Below the pieces are notes generated by a model, which was not told the origin of the DNA, searched no databases, and saw only the letters and a program-made list of their open reading frames with translations. Below, piece by piece: positions 12,831-24,273 of a stretch of 64,000 nucleotides of DNA. How positions within the stretch are numbered: the stretch's first letter is position 1; each line of letters opens with the position of its first letter. The stretch comes from Prorocentrum cordatum (Eukaryota; Sar; Dinophyceae; Prorocentrales; Prorocentraceae): positions 58,341-122,340 of the forward strand of contig CAUYUJ010022527.1 of assembly GCA_963575745.1 (NCBI GenBank). Reading direction: 5' to 3'. The position numbers were made by a program, and so were the translations under genes.

Positions 12831-12924
12831 CCGGTCCTCTGCTCTCCTGGTGGTTTGGAGAGGCTGCCTGGCTGCACCAGAGGCTGGGCTCTGTCCGACC
12901 TTCCTGGACTTCGGAAAGAGTTGT

Positions 12925-13050
12925 ACACGGATATATACACATATCATAAACGTATTGTTTTACACACGCATATGTATATATCTGGATGTACACATATATC
13001 TATATATATATATATAGATATGTTTGTAGATATATGTATATATGTACAGC
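12925..13050. repeat. TA-rich dinucleotide tract
   Basis: Several runs of (TA)n and ATATACACATAT within an otherwise GC-rich region. Confidence 0.85.
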
Positions 13051-13269
13051 GTGTTCTACCGCTGCTGGCAGAAAACCGGGGGGTCCGTTGGGGGCTTTCG
13101 CACCCGTCCCCTCCCATCTCGGAAACTGGGGGGAGGGTCACTGGGGGTTCCAAACCTGGCCCCCCGGTCCATCATGAAAACGAGGGGCGGTCACTACTGG
13201 CTCGAGCCCCCCCCTGCCCCACCCCCTATTCGCCGCCGGCAGACCCCTCCCCCTCCTCCCCCACTCCAG

Positions 13270-14290
13270 GTGGGTGACTGGTGGGGACAGTGATGGGGAC
13301 GGTGGTGGGGATGGCGGTGCGGAGAGTGGGACAATTGGGACAGTGGGACAGTGGGGACAGTGGGGACAGTGGGGACAGTGGTGAGGACAGTGGGGGCAGT
13401 GGAACAATGGGACAGTGGTACAGTGGACTGGGGACTGGGGACTGGAGACAATCGGACAGTGAGTGGGACAATCGGAACAGTGGGACAGTGGGACAATCCG
13501 ACAGTGGTGCAGTGGGGATAGCGGTGAGGACAGTGGGAACAGTGGGGCAGCGGTGGGTACAGTGGGGACAGTGGGAGAGTGGTCGGGACAGTGGGGACAG
13601 TAGGACAGTGGTGGGGACAGTGGGACAGTGGTGGGGACAGAAGGGACAGTGTGGACAGTGGGACCTTGGTGGGGACTATGGTGGGGACAGTGGGGACAGT
13701 GAGAGAGTGGTGGGGGCAGTGTGGACTGTGGGGACAGTGGAGACAATGGGGCAACGGGGACAGTGGGACAATGGAAATAGTGGGACAGTGGTCTAGTGGG
13801 GTCAGTGGCGGGGACAGTGGGGACAGTGGGACAGTGGTGAGGACAGTGCGGACAGTGGGACAGCGGTGACGACAGTGGGGACAGTGGGGACAGTGATAGT
13901 TGTGGGGACAGTGGGGACAGCGGGGACAAAAGGGGGACAGTTGAACTGTGGGACACTAGGACAGTGGGACAGTGGGGACAGTGATTTAGACGGTGGGAAC
14001 AGTGGGACAGTGGTGGGGGCACTGGTGGGGACAGTGGGGACAGTGGTGGGGTCAGTGGGGACAGTGGTGGGGACAGTGGGGACAGTGGGACAGTGGTGGA
14101 GACAGTGGGGACAGTGGGACAGTGGTGGGGGCACTGGTGGGGACAGTGGGGACAGTGGTGGGGTCAGTGGGGACAGTGGGGACAGTGTTGGGGATAGTGG
14201 GGACAGTGGGACAGTGGTGGGGACAGTGAGGGCAGTGGGACGGTGGGGGCACGGGACGGTGGTGATGGGGACTGGTGCTGGCGGTGTTGG
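13270..14290. repeat. GGGGACAGT minisatellite
   Basis: About 1 kb of variable repeats built on a 9-bp core GTGGGGACA / GTGGGACAG with longer compound units (for example GTGGTGGGGACAGTGGG). It is strongly G-rich on the + strand with almost no C-runs, so it could form G-quadruplexes in single strands. It is followed by a G-run segment to about 14380. The long open frames on both strands are repeat artefacts. Confidence 0.95.
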
Positions 14291-14399
14291 GGGGTCGTGA
14301 AAGGGGGGGGGATTTTCGGAGGGGCGGGGGGGGGACCCCCCCCGGTTCCGGGGGGAGGGGGTGGGGGATTTGTCACATCACCGCGGAGGTGGATCACGC

Positions 14400-14684
14400 T
14401 CTATCATGTATTTTTACATATATATATATACACATACAGACAGTTAACTACGTATATGCAAACTGTATATGTGTGGAAACACACGTAGTTACAGGTAGAC
14501 ACCAATACATTCATATACGCTACTACATACAAATGAGTATGTCTGTATATATAAGTACACATATGCTCCCGCATCTACTTGTCAACATATCGATCACTCC
14601 ATTTAGCTATCTCATCAACATTTAGTTATACCATTAAGAATGACATGGACACATTTATATATGTTCCTATATGTATACGCTGAC

Positions 14685-14721
<37 letters not shown>

Positions 14722-14745
14722 CGCGTGCATGTCCACATGCACAGC
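14400..14745. other. AT-rich segment with (TA)n tracts
   Basis: An AT-rich island containing ATATATATAT at about 14420 and a (TA)n run at 14690-14718. No gene seen. Confidence 0.7.
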
Positions 14746-14889
14746 TGTCAATTCATACAATTATTCTAGAGAGGCCCAGGTGGCCCAGGCACATCTACGT
14801 GCACCGCCCGCTGGGGTCCCAGGACACCTGTTCCCCTGGCGGTGGATGCATGGACGAGCTCCCGCCTCGCATCCGCCCGGCCTCGCATC

Positions 14890-15075
14890 CGCCCCGCCAA
14901 GAGAGTCGATATCCTGAAGGCCAGCGTTCGAAGAGGGTCCGTGCGGATGCTCTTGGATCGGCGCTGGACCCCCCAGTCCCGCGCGCCAGGGGCGCTGCCA
15001 GAGGCACCGCCGGGGGGGGGGGGGGTGCAGCGCCGGTCCAACAAGTCCGCGCGGACCTCCGAAAGTGTATGTTCA
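14890..15075. repeat. Foldback element FB1, copy 2 (loop inverted)
   Basis: Arms at about 14934-14967 (GGTCCGTGCGGATGC to GGCGCTGGA) and 15026-15060 (GCAGCGCCGGTCC to GCGCGGACCTCC) are inverted copies. The loop reads CCCGCGCGCCAG, then GCCAGAGGCACCGCCGGGG. This is the reverse complement of the loop order in the copy at 11222-11368, so the loop has flipped relative to the arms. Confidence 0.75.
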
Positions 15076-15109
15076 TACTGCTTGTTCTTCTCCTGACAGT
15101 CCGGTCGAA

Positions 15110-15250
15110 ATTCGGAGAGGAAGAGAGATGAGGAGGAGGAGGAGATGAGGAGGAAGGATGGACGAGGATGAGGAGGATGAGGAAGATTAGGAGGATGTGA
15201 AGGATGAGGAGGATGAGGAGGAGGAGGAGGAGGTGAACGAGGAGGAGAAA
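15110..15250. repeat. (GGA)n/(GAT)n purine tract
   Basis: Purine-rich GAGGAGGATGAGGAGG-type tract on the + strand. Confidence 0.85.
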
Positions 15251-15416
15251 GAAGCTCGCCAGACGAAAGATCATGCAGGGCACACAGCTGCAGTTCTTGC
15301 TTTCCTCCAGCTCTGCGTGAGAACTTCGAACTCCAGATGTCCCGAACTCCTCTCCCCCGTCCCTGCCTCATCTCTTTCCCCCCTCTTGGCCATCTGCCTC
15401 CCCTTCTGCCTTCCGC

Positions 15417-16130
15417 GTGCGGGGCCCCCAGCTTCCGAGCCGTAGGGTCCGGCACACCTCGTTCCCCCAGCAGTGGCGCACGGCCGTGCGTGGGGCTGTC
15501 GGCAGTGGGGACTGGCAGTTGGCCCTGCGGGACAGCTACGTGAGGCCGCCCGAGAGGTTCCCAGACGGGGCCAGGAACCCCTTGAGCGCCCTAGGAGAGT
15601 GCGCCGACGAGGACTGCGCTCTCACCCGCGTGAGCGGAGGGCAGGAGAGAGTGCGCCCCGAGTTCTTGGAGTACTGCGTGGACCAGATCGTTCGGTTCGC
15701 GAACGTGACAGGTCACGACGGCCTCACATACTGCACGCTGGGCTGTGGCTGCCTGTACTTCGACTGGGAGCTCCTGGACAGGCTCCGGAGAGAGGGCGTG
15801 CGAGTGTCTCAGGTCTGGCTGCTGGAGAGGTGCTATAGGAAGCGCTACAGGAAGATTGGCTGGCATCTCCCTGTCATGCGCGCCAGGTCACAGTTCAGCC
15901 GCTGGTTCGCCAACGCTGGAATTGAGATTTACGCGTTCTCCTTCGCAAGGCAGCTCAAGCAGTGGGCGAAGGCCTTCCGGACGAACGGTCAGGCGCATGT
16001 CGTGGTTCAGTGCGATGCCGTGGAGACCGCTCACCTTCTCGACAGCGACCAGGAGTTCGTGCGGGCTGTGATGCGCGACGGTGCCATCAACCTGCAGGTC
16101 CAAGGTGCCCAGAGCACTAGTGAGCTCGAG
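15417..16130 (+). CDS. Unidentified protein-coding exon, Rossmann-like motif
   Basis: An open + frame of about 230 codons with mixed, non-repetitive amino-acid composition, unlike the flanking low-complexity DNA. Around 15720-15800 it reads TYCTLGCGCLYFDWELLDRL, then a short link and VSQVWLLERCYRK. A glycine-containing strand-turn-helix followed by a hydrophobic strand ending in an acidic residue is reminiscent of the nucleotide- or SAM-binding half of a Rossmann fold. A second coding-looking part (16000-16110) includes HVVVQCDAVETAH. I cannot name the family. The codons after about 16110 enter GGA-rich repeat and are probably not coding; a possible donor (CAG/GTCC) lies at about 16097. The true start is uncertain and an intron upstream is possible. 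Confidence 0.55.
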
Positions 16131-16325
16131 TTATGCAATCGCGAAGTCGTGTCGAGGAGGCGGGGAAGGATGGGGAACAGGGGGAGGAGGAGGATGAGGA
16201 GGACAGGCGGTGGAGGATCCTCCTCCTCCTCCGATTATCTCAGTAGGACAATGGGGAGGAGGAGGAAGATGAGGAGGAGGAGAAGGAACATGGAGGATGC
16301 AATCGCGAACTCATGTCGAGCTGGC
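16130..16325. repeat. GGA-rich insert between short direct repeats
   Basis: The sequence ATGCAATCGCGAA followed by GTGTCGAG or ATGTCGAG occurs at about 16133-16158 and again at about 16295-16320. The two copies flank roughly 140 bp of GGA/GAG-rich DNA, which suggests a local duplication with microsatellite growth between the copies. Confidence 0.6.
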
Positions 16326-16811
16326 TACCCAAAAAGGCCAGGGGCCAAGTCGTGGATGTGCCTCGGGCAGATGCCTGGCGAACCAAGTCTCCCGGCGTTG
16401 TGTTTCTCGCTTTCCTCATTCGTGTTGTTTTTCCTATTACGCCAGGGCCGATCGAACTGATTGCGATGGATGGCTCTGCCGTCCCGTGTCATCCCGTGTC
16501 CTTCCTCTGCCCATTCCTCTTGTTCTTGATGTTCCTGCATTTGTTGCTGCTGCTCCTTGCTTGGAGCATCCTTGGATTCCTTGAGCCACTTCTCGAGGGT
16601 TCAGTGCGACAGTCCCAAGGAAGTCCTGGCAGAGCCGAGAAAACCCTGGAGGATTTTTCCTGAGCCAGAAGTGCGGGGTGAGAGCCAGCGATTTTGCACA
16701 CCGCCACCCTCCCTTGCGTGAGGCAGAGGGACAATCCTGTGGTGTTGGGTCCTCGTTTTGAAGAAACGGTCCCCGCGTTCTCCCCTCCTCCTCTGCCCCC
16801 TCCTCCTCTCC
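16326..16811. other. Unassigned spacer
   Basis: No gene or repeat that I can identify; TTCCT/CTTG-rich at about 16500-16570. Confidence 0.4.
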
Positions 16812-17765
16812 ACCGTCCGCATGCGTCCCGCACACCCGTACAGCGTTTCGTGGCCCCATAGGGAGCTCCACCGAAGGTCCCAGTGCCACCGTCCGCATGC
16901 GTCCCGCACACCCAGTACAGCGTTTCGTGGCCCTCCTCCCCCTCCTCCTTGCGTTTCCACCCATCCAGCACAGCGCTTCGTGGCCCCATAGGGAGCCCCA
17001 CCGAAGGTCCCAGTGCTACCGTCCGCATGCGTCCCGGAAGCCCAGTACAGCGTTTCGTGGCCCCATAGGCAGCTCCACCGAAGGTCCCAGCGCTACCGTC
17101 CGCATGCGTCCCGCACACCCAGTACAGCGTTTCGTGGCCCTCCTCCCCCTCCTCCCTGCGTTTCACCCATCCAGCACAGCGCTTCGTGGCCCCATAGGGA
17201 GCCTCACCGATGGTCCCAGCGCTACAGTCCGCATGCGTCCCGCACACCCAGTACAGCGCTTCGTGGCCTCATAGGGCGCTCCACCGAAGGCCCCAGTGCT
17301 ACCGTCCGCATGCGTCCCGCACACCCAGTACAGCGTTTTGTGGCCCTCCTCCCCCTTCCCCTGCGTTTCACCCACCCAGCACAGCGAGCCCAGTACAGCG
17401 TTTCGTGGCCCCATAGGAGCTCCACCGAAGGTCCCAGCGCTACCGTCCGCTTGCGTCCCGCACACCCAGTACAGCGTTTCGTGGCCCTCCTCCCCCTCCT
17501 CCTTGCGTTTCACCCATCCAGCACAGCGCTTCGTGGCCCCATAGGGAGCCTCACCGATGGTCCCAGTGCTACCGTCCGCATGCGTCCCGCATGCCCAGTA
17601 CAGCGTTTCGTGGCCCCATAGGGAGCCCCACCGAAGGTCCCAGCGCTACCGTCCGCATGAGTCCCGTCCGTATGTGTGCCGGAAGCCCAGTTCGGCACAC
17701 AGCCCACACAGTACAGCGTTCCCCGCCGCCCATTGCAGCGCTTCCTGGCCCCACAGTGAGCTTCA
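16812..17765. repeat. Higher-order tandem array (about 77 + 129 bp)
   Basis: The anchor GTCCGCATGCGTCCC recurs at about 16815, 16891, 17021, 17098, 17227, 17304, 17445, 17574 and 17651. The spacings are 76, 130, 77, 129, 77, 141, 129 and 77. A short unit (CGTTTCGTGGCCCCATAGG, then ACCGAAGGTCCCAG) alternates with a long unit that adds CCTCCTCCCCCTCCTCC and a second CAGCACAGCG segment, giving a composite period near 206 bp. Open frames through it are artefacts. Confidence 0.9.
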
Positions 17766-18127
17766 CCGAAGCAGATGTTCACAATTACGGTACCCACAAC
17801 TGCATATGGTTGGGACCTTCGCCAGGATAATTCGTTTCGCTCGTTTCAGGTGTTCGGCCTCGTTTGGTTTCTCGTCCTGAGCGCCAGCGCGTTGTGAACG
17901 TCGTTGTCCTCGGCCGCGGGAGGTCTACAGCCAGTGCCTCCACCGCCGCGTGGGTGGTACCAGCCGCCGCAGGACCGCCCCCGTCCGGAGGCTGCGCCGC
18001 CTCGAGGCCGGCCGGGAGGCGGCGCTGCACCTCTTGGAGGAGCGCCGCTACAAGGACGGCCCTCGCAGACCTCCTCTCGGGGGCGGCCAAGAGGGGGGTG
18101 ATGACTGGGGTCGCAGGCCTCGAGGTT
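17766..18127. other. Unassigned spacer
   Basis: GC-rich DNA with long but low-complexity frames (Pro/Arg/Gly). I see no recognisable protein family. Confidence 0.4.
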
Positions 18128-18445
18128 GACACCAACACCAATATCGGCGGCGTGCCTCCACCGAGGGAAGGAGATCCCGATCTCTCTGATGGTGGTAACA
18201 TTCTGGCTTCCAAGGTGGCCGAAATATTACCACCTCCCCCTGTGGAGGCAACTCCCTGTGTTGGTGTTGGTGCCAATTTCCAGGTCTCCAATGGGGGGGG
18301 AGATCATGGCGGGGGCCATGATACCTCCCCAGATTTCATGGCGCCCCCAATTATTTCAATACGTCCCTGCCCCCCCCTGGGCCACGCACATGCCGCCGGC
18401 CATGATTTGCTCATCCCTCTCTTGGAGGCCCCCCTCTTGGACTAC
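18128..18445. repeat. Nested foldback plus dispersed repeat
   Basis: 18128-18170 (CACCAACACCAATAT, GTGCCTCCACCGAGG) and 18241-18273 (TGTGGAGGCA, TGTTGGTGTTGGTGCC) are inverted copies. Inside them GGTGGTAA and TTACCACC form an inner dyad. The following 18290-18440 segment (ATCATGGC-GGGCCATG, CCCCCCCTGGGCC-CGCAC, CCTCTTGGA) is paralogous to 59436-59715, where a (TTC)n tract has expanded in the middle. Confidence 0.65.
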
Positions 18446-19550
18446 CCCCATCGATCGCCGCCGACAGACCCCATTGCGTCGTGGAAGCATCACGGCGAAA
18501 GTCTTTTCGCTTGTTCGGTCTCTGGGGGCCCCCGCCGGATCCGTGGGCCGTCAAGCAAAAACTCAGGATGGAAGACTGGTCCCGAAGACCGGGTCGAGAC
18601 CTCTTGGGGTCATCAGTCAGTGGAGCCGCGTTGCACGGCGCATCGGCTAAGCAGCACAAGGCAAATTCCAGCAGTTTGATACATAAGCTCTCAGAGAGCA
18701 CGTGTCAGGGAAGTGCTTCTCCACCTGGCCCTACTGTAGACCAGGCTGAGGTCAGCGTGCATAGATGTGCCAGAGGCCGTGCATGCTTGCAAGGCGTGCT
18801 TGTGCATCACACGTACCACGTACCCATGTCAGCCTGGGGCGGCTTAGTGTTTTTCTTCCATGCAAGACGGGGGGATCAAAACCCCCGGAGGCAAAACTAG
18901 CATCGCGAGTTGTTGAGTGAAAAAAATATGACTTCGGGTGTCTGGGTCTCGTCGGACGGCCCCTCAGAATTCTTGTCGTCGCGAACCCAAATCCCTCAGC
19001 CTGGGCATTTTTCCTCGATTTTGGCTCTTTGGGCCGTCATCAGGCCTCGGGACCACCAAGAATGGATCCGGGGCGAAAAGTTGGCCCTTGGGAAGGGGTC
19101 GGGAGCTTTGGGACTGCGGATAAAACAAAAATCACATCGGAGGATATCTTGGCCTGCGTCACGAAACAAAAACGATGGAAGGTTTCTGAAGTTGCGTTGG
19201 TTCTCGTCGGTTTATCGCCTCGGAATGCTTTCAAGCAGCCGCGCCTTGCCCTCGGTGACCGAATCGTCCCGAACAGGTGCTGGAGGCCCGAGTTATGGCC
19301 TGGAAGCCGCTTAGAGGAAAGAAAGCCCCGCAGACCTCCTCGCGTCGTGAAACAAATCACGACTGTCGGCTTTGGGCTGTGTTCTTTCTCCCAAGGGCCC
19401 TCGCCTGGCCCCAGGGTCGTCAAGAGTTGCCCAGACTGCAAAACCGACCCTTGTTATTCAGGGCAGGCTCAAACATTGGGCACGGCGAAGGCCTGGCTTG
19501 CTCCAGCGGATGACCCAGCTGCAGGATCACTTCCAGGGTGGTGCCTCCTC
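18446..19550. other. Unassigned spacer
   Basis: About 1.1 kb without a recognisable gene. Open frames are present on both strands but none shows a family motif. Confidence 0.35.
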
Positions 19551-19554
19551 TATC

Positions 19555-19690
19555 CTCCTCCTCCTCTTCCTCCTCCTGCTCCTTCTCCTCCTCCTCCTCC
19601 TCCTCCTCCTCCTCCTCCTCCTCCTCCCTCTTCACTCTTCCTCCTCCTGCTCCCTCCTCACTCCTCCTCCTCCTCCTCCTCCTCCTCGGC
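19555..19690. repeat. (CTC)n microsatellite
   Basis: Imperfect CTC repeat, pyrimidine-rich on the + strand. Confidence 0.95.
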
Positions 19691-19759
19691 ATCAGGAGGT
19701 GCACGGAGGCCTTCAGAGCGCCCCCTCTTTGGACTCCGCCCTCTGGGCCCCACAGTTCC

Positions 19760-20000
19760 AATCTTCTATTCGGAGTGCTCTGGCCGCGAGGGGGTCCGCG
19801 CTTCTCCAGCCGCCGCCCGTTACATGGTCGGACCGAGATATAAGATCGAAATCGGTTCGGGGAGGGCACCCTCATGTTCTTCGTCCATGTTGGATGCTCT
19901 TATGCATCCTGGGGGGGCGTACCCTCGAGTTCTCTTCAGTTCGGCTGGCGGAGGGCCTCACGTCCTTTGAGAATGTTCTTCTGTCCTGGGTCCGGCCGTA
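19760..20000. repeat. Dispersed repeat R1, copy 1
   Basis: Shares with 58060-58300, in the same order: GGACCGAG followed by ATA/GTACAAGATCGA, GGTTCGGGGAGG, ATGTTCTTCGT, GATG-TCTTATG-ATCCT, GGCTGGCGGAGGG, and AATGTTCTTCTGTCC or GATGTTCTTCTGTCC. It is probably a decayed transposon fragment; neither copy keeps a recognisable ORF. Confidence 0.75.
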
Positions 20001-22079
20001 TACCGATCATCATACGTACACGTACATGAGTCCACGTTGGTTTCGAGAGTACGAATTGCGCGAACCTTCGTTTCACGAGGCTGGTCTCGCGGACAGGGGG
20101 GGCTTTTTTCATGCACGTGGTTGGGCGCATACGTCCTTTCCTGGGCTCTCTAGATGAGATGTTTGATCATGGACGCCTTGTGGAACCAAACCATCAAGTA
20201 TTATACGATTGCCACTGCAAGTTGTATAGACAACTTGTTCCACACACAGACGATTATTCGGTGAAGCGGATGGTGTGCAACGCAGACGGCGCGCCAAAAG
20301 ACTGGGCCTTTCGCCGGCGCAGAAGGGGGACCCGGGCAACAATGGTTGTAATCCGTCTACAATCTCGATCATCTGGGCATCTGAAGCATTCTGCCTCCTC
20401 CTCCTCCACCCCAGAGGCGCCCGCTGCGGCCACGGCAACTTTTCAGTTGCTAATAACGCCCGCGCGTCCTTCATGGATGCGCGGCTTCTTTCCTTTGTGA
20501 ACTTCCGGGCGGGGTCGTAGCTGGGTGGCGACCCCCCCGGGACCCCCTTCTCAGGACCCCCCCTCCAGGAGCCCCCCCAGGCGGGGAAGGGATGAAAGAG
20601 AAGGGGTTTTTCCTTCGACTCACATGCAACGTTGCTCAATTTCGCTGTGGGTGGCGCGTTCGAGGAGGAAGGCCCGCTGAAACTGGGGGAGCGGCGACGG
20701 GCCGAGGGGAAGGCGGGGAGCGGCAAAGGCGACGACGACGACGACAACCACGACCACGACGACGACGACGAGTCAAACGGAGCAGCCTCTTCCACGCGCC
20801 GACAGGGTCGGCGGATTTCTGAGGCATGGAAGGGGGGGAATTCCTTTGGCCACGCTCGCTTTTCACACGGCTTCAGGCCAAGATCCTTGCATGGCCCTTG
20901 CCCATGGGGCCGCCGCGCTCGCCCTCAGGATGGGCAGTGGGTCGACAACATCTACGGCGACGACGATGAACAGTCTTCGCAAAGTGGGCGCGACTGAGGC
21001 GCAGAACTGATCAGCCGCAGCAAGGGCAGCGTCCTGCGCTACGAACGCCGCGTTCGGTGTGGAAAAATGGTTTCGGGCCCTCGCAGATCCGCGTCCTCAG
21101 CAGGAGTACTTGTCCGTCCCCGCTCCCACTCTTACCTAGACCAACCGCCTCTCATCGCACCTTGGCGTAAGTACCATCCCACGTCTGATCCCGACGACAC
21201 TCGCCCCCCTTGCCCTCTCGCCATCCTCAGACCCTCGCGTTCCAATGCCCAACCCTCGCCCCCCGCGTTGGTGATGCGCACGTTCCGCCAGAAGGTAAAC
21301 CACCCCCTTCGACATAAAAACCTTATCTCCGCCCAGGAGGTGGAGGCGGAGGACCGAGGTGGGGTGAGCAACGGCATCTGGCGGGCCTTGCGCGCCGAAG
21401 TCTTTTTTGTTTTTGATTTTCCATTTCTGAAAGCTAATGATTGTTGACCCCCTCCCTTCCGGCGCACACTTGTACTTTTCAATTGAAGTGCCCCTCCTGG
21501 GGCTCGCAACCTGTTTCTTATATCAAACTGGGTTTCTGGCCCCCGAACTACAGCAACAACAGCAAACATAACAAAAACAACAATAACAACAACCGCTCCC
21601 CCTGATAGCCTTTTCACACATGTTCCAAAAATGCGATCTCGCGCGTGGCGCCATTACAGTGTGTGCAGGAATCGCGTTCTTGCGTACGACGCCCTCGCAA
21701 TTTATTCAAGCGCCGCGCCCTCGACGCTCAGGAATCGCGTTGCCGCTTTGGCCTTTCTAATGATCTCTGAGGTCATTGCGCTATCGCTCGAGATTTTCTC
21801 GCGATGCATGCAGGACTCACGCTTCAGCAACCCGCCTGCTCGGCCTGGCAGCCTTGGCCCGCCTTCCCGACCCGCTCGCTAAGGTTTACCGCCAGATGTG
21901 CCCGTCTGGTTCTGCCACGTGTTTTCTGCTCCTGGCCTCCCTCTTGCTAATTTCTCTCGTGCTCCATTCTTCTTCCTCCCCCTTCCATCCGCCTTCTCCT
22001 CCCCTTGTGGTAGGGGCACGTGGCAGGTAAGAAAGATACAGTCAACCCGCCGTGCTCCTTGGTGTTGGCCTGCCGTGCC
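20001..22079. other. Unassigned spacer
   Basis: About 2 kb without a confident gene. It contains a short (GAC)n tract at 20727-20772 and an A/C-rich AACAACAACA tract at 21545-21595. Confidence 0.35.
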
Positions 22080-22700
22080 TTTTTGTCTCAATGTGTCTTG
22101 GATCCCCCCCTAGAGCGTCTCGGCGGTATCTGGCGGGGGGGTTGCACGCTTTGGGGGGTCTCGGGGCCTCTTGGAGTATTGGTCTGTCGCTCTCTTTCCC
22201 TGTTCTGGCCTCAGAGGCCTCCGGGCAGGCTGGGCCCGTTCTGGCGAGCTTTTGCGGCCGCCTGGAGGCGTCTCGGGGACAACTTTTTGATGGGGTTGTA
22301 GCGATCGGATGCTCTCGCGGGCCCCTGTTGAGCCGTCTGCCTCCTTGGGGTCCTCCTCGGCGTTGTTTTGCTTGGCAACTCTGGAGCCATTCTGAGTATG
22401 GGAGCCTTCTTGGGCATTCAGATGTCACCTTGAGCCGAAAAGCGTAGGATACAACGGATGACATGAACCACATGTTGGGCTACTGAATGGTTCCGGGTGT
22501 CCGGATTCTGTCTTGGGCCTCCCTGTGGCCCAGAGGGCTAGTGGGATTGTCGGAGGTTGGGCCACATGTGGACGCCCTGCGTCTTCTGTTGGGGCCTCCC
22601 GGGGCCTCTTGTTCGTCTTCGAGGCCTCCTGACCATCTTCGTGAGGTCTCCTTGGGCCAGCTTGGGAGCCACTGTGTGCATCTTGAAGGCCTTCTCGACC
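22080..22700. repeat. Degenerate TTGGGGCCTC repeat, second locus
   Basis: Contains GTCTCGGGGCCTCTTGGAG, TTGGGGCCTCCCGGGGCCTC and related runs like those at 4531-5229 and 32340-32660. The copies are imperfect, and the unit spacing near 10-12 bp is irregular. Confidence 0.55.
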
Positions 22701-23445
22701 GCAAGGGCAGGCTTCGGGCCGCCCAGCCAGCTTCGGGAGTGTCTGGGGGCGCCGCGCGCAGCTGGGCTCCGCGAGAGGGGCTCCACGAGCGGGGCCCGGG
22801 CAGGCGACGCCTGACGTTGCAGCTGGCGCGAGGGGCCTCTCAGCGCTCTGGCTTTGGAGTGACGCCCTCCACCTCCGCCGTGGAGGCGCCCGCCACGTGG
22901 TCGGGCCCTCCACCTCGGAGCGTGCGTCGTTCTGCGTTCCTCCGTGAGGCCGAGGGACTTCGACGAAGGGGCTCGCGTCCCTGAGCCCGCGCCCTTGTGG
23001 CCACGTTTCAAGGGCATACCGCGCCGCAGCGCGCCTGGCCATGTGCGGGCTTGCTGCCAGCCCCGACGCCTGCCGCCGCGAAACGCCGCGCCTTCGAGGA
23101 GATCGAGAGCCTGCCCCGTGTCGGGCGCCTCGTGGAGCAGCAGGATCTCCGCAGCATTTGCGCAGTGACTGGGCAGCTCTCCTCGCCGAGCCCGTTCCAC
23201 TGCTCGCAGAGTGCCTGCTCGCAAACGCCAGACAAAAAACACGTAGCTGCCTCAACGTGCTGGATCGTAGATCCCCCGCGGCGGATCCAGGCCATTTGCG
23301 AGCAGCTGGTTTGCGAGCAGTGGAACGCGCTTGTCTATGTCCGGGGCATGGAGTCGTCCACGTCCGCCCGCGACAGGCGGCTCTTCCTGGGCCTCGGGAG
23401 GGGGCGCGCGCGGACATGTTCGGGCCCCCCTGGGGCCCAGCGTGT
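22701..23445. other. Unassigned GC-rich spacer
   Basis: Long open frames on both strands in GC-rich DNA, without a recognised motif. Short near-repeats (TTTGCGAGCAG, TGCGAGCAGTGG) lie at 23200-23330. Confidence 0.35.
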
Positions 23446-23449
23446 CTAT

Positions 23450-23452
23450 ACC

Positions 23453-23494
<42 letters not shown>

Positions 23495-23545
23495 GCCTGC
23501 GTTGTAAACATACATGTGTATGTATGTGTATATATATATATAACG
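23450..23545. repeat. (TA)n microsatellite
   Basis: A pure TA run of about 36 bp (23455-23491), followed by a TGTATGTGTATATATATA tract. Confidence 0.95.
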
Positions 23546-24239
23546 ATGTGCCTATGTGTGTCTGGATAGTGGCAGGGAGTGTTGACCGCCGAAGTCATCA
23601 CCACGCAACCTTCTGATTTTATCGCAGACATTTGCTTACATAGCGACGCACTACGGCTCAAGTATTGTGGAAAGAGGTGGTTGGGTAGACCACGGTTCAG
23701 TTTGTGGAATCTTGGAATAGCATTGTGTTGGCAGCGCACCATTTTGCACCATCCTTTCGCACAGGGACGAATCATTCTCCTTCGACAACAGGGACCATGT
23801 CAGGCTACTCAAACAAGCCGTGAGATAATGGATGGGGGATCCCTTGTCCCGGGAGGGAAGAGGGGTACGACGAGGATGATGAGAAGTCAAGGCGCTACCT
23901 GTCTGTATTTTTTTTTCCGGGAGGCACGCGCGGTTTTTTCCCACTCGGGCAGCGGCGTCTGGGAGGAAGTTCGTTTTGCGTTTCTGCTTCTGTGCGTATA
24001 CATCATATATATACATACATACGCGCGCATACATATCCATTGCCACCTGGGGTCCCAGGAAATCGCGTCACTGGGCGTCGGATATGCCCCGAGATCTGGC
24101 GCTGCGAAACAGATGCAGGACCACGATGAACCGCGATGCAGCGCCGCAGACCGCAGTGGTTCGCCGACGAGCGGAGCGTGCCTGTCAGTTCCGCGGAGGA
24201 CCTCACCATCGGCTCTAGCCCAACATATCTTTATACTAT
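23546..24239. other. Unassigned spacer
   Basis: No gene recognised; mixed composition. Confidence 0.35.
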
Positions 24240-24273
24240 GTGCGCGTCGCCCCCCCAGGGGCGACGCGCGCAC
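24240..24273. repeat. Strong GC hairpin
   Basis: GTGCGCGTCGCCCC at 24240-24253 and its inverted copy (with one extra CG) at about 24258-24273 flank a 3-4 nt C-rich loop. It lies about 170 bp upstream of the LINE remnant. Function unknown. Confidence 0.7.

Noticed and set aside
13138-14300. Ser/Pro/His- and Gly/Thr/Val-rich ORFs on both strands
   Set aside because: Produced by the GGGGACAGT minisatellite.
22425-23616. Overlapping 190-340-codon ORFs on both strands
   Set aside because: GC-rich DNA gives long open frames by chance; none shows a recognisable family and they conflict with each other.
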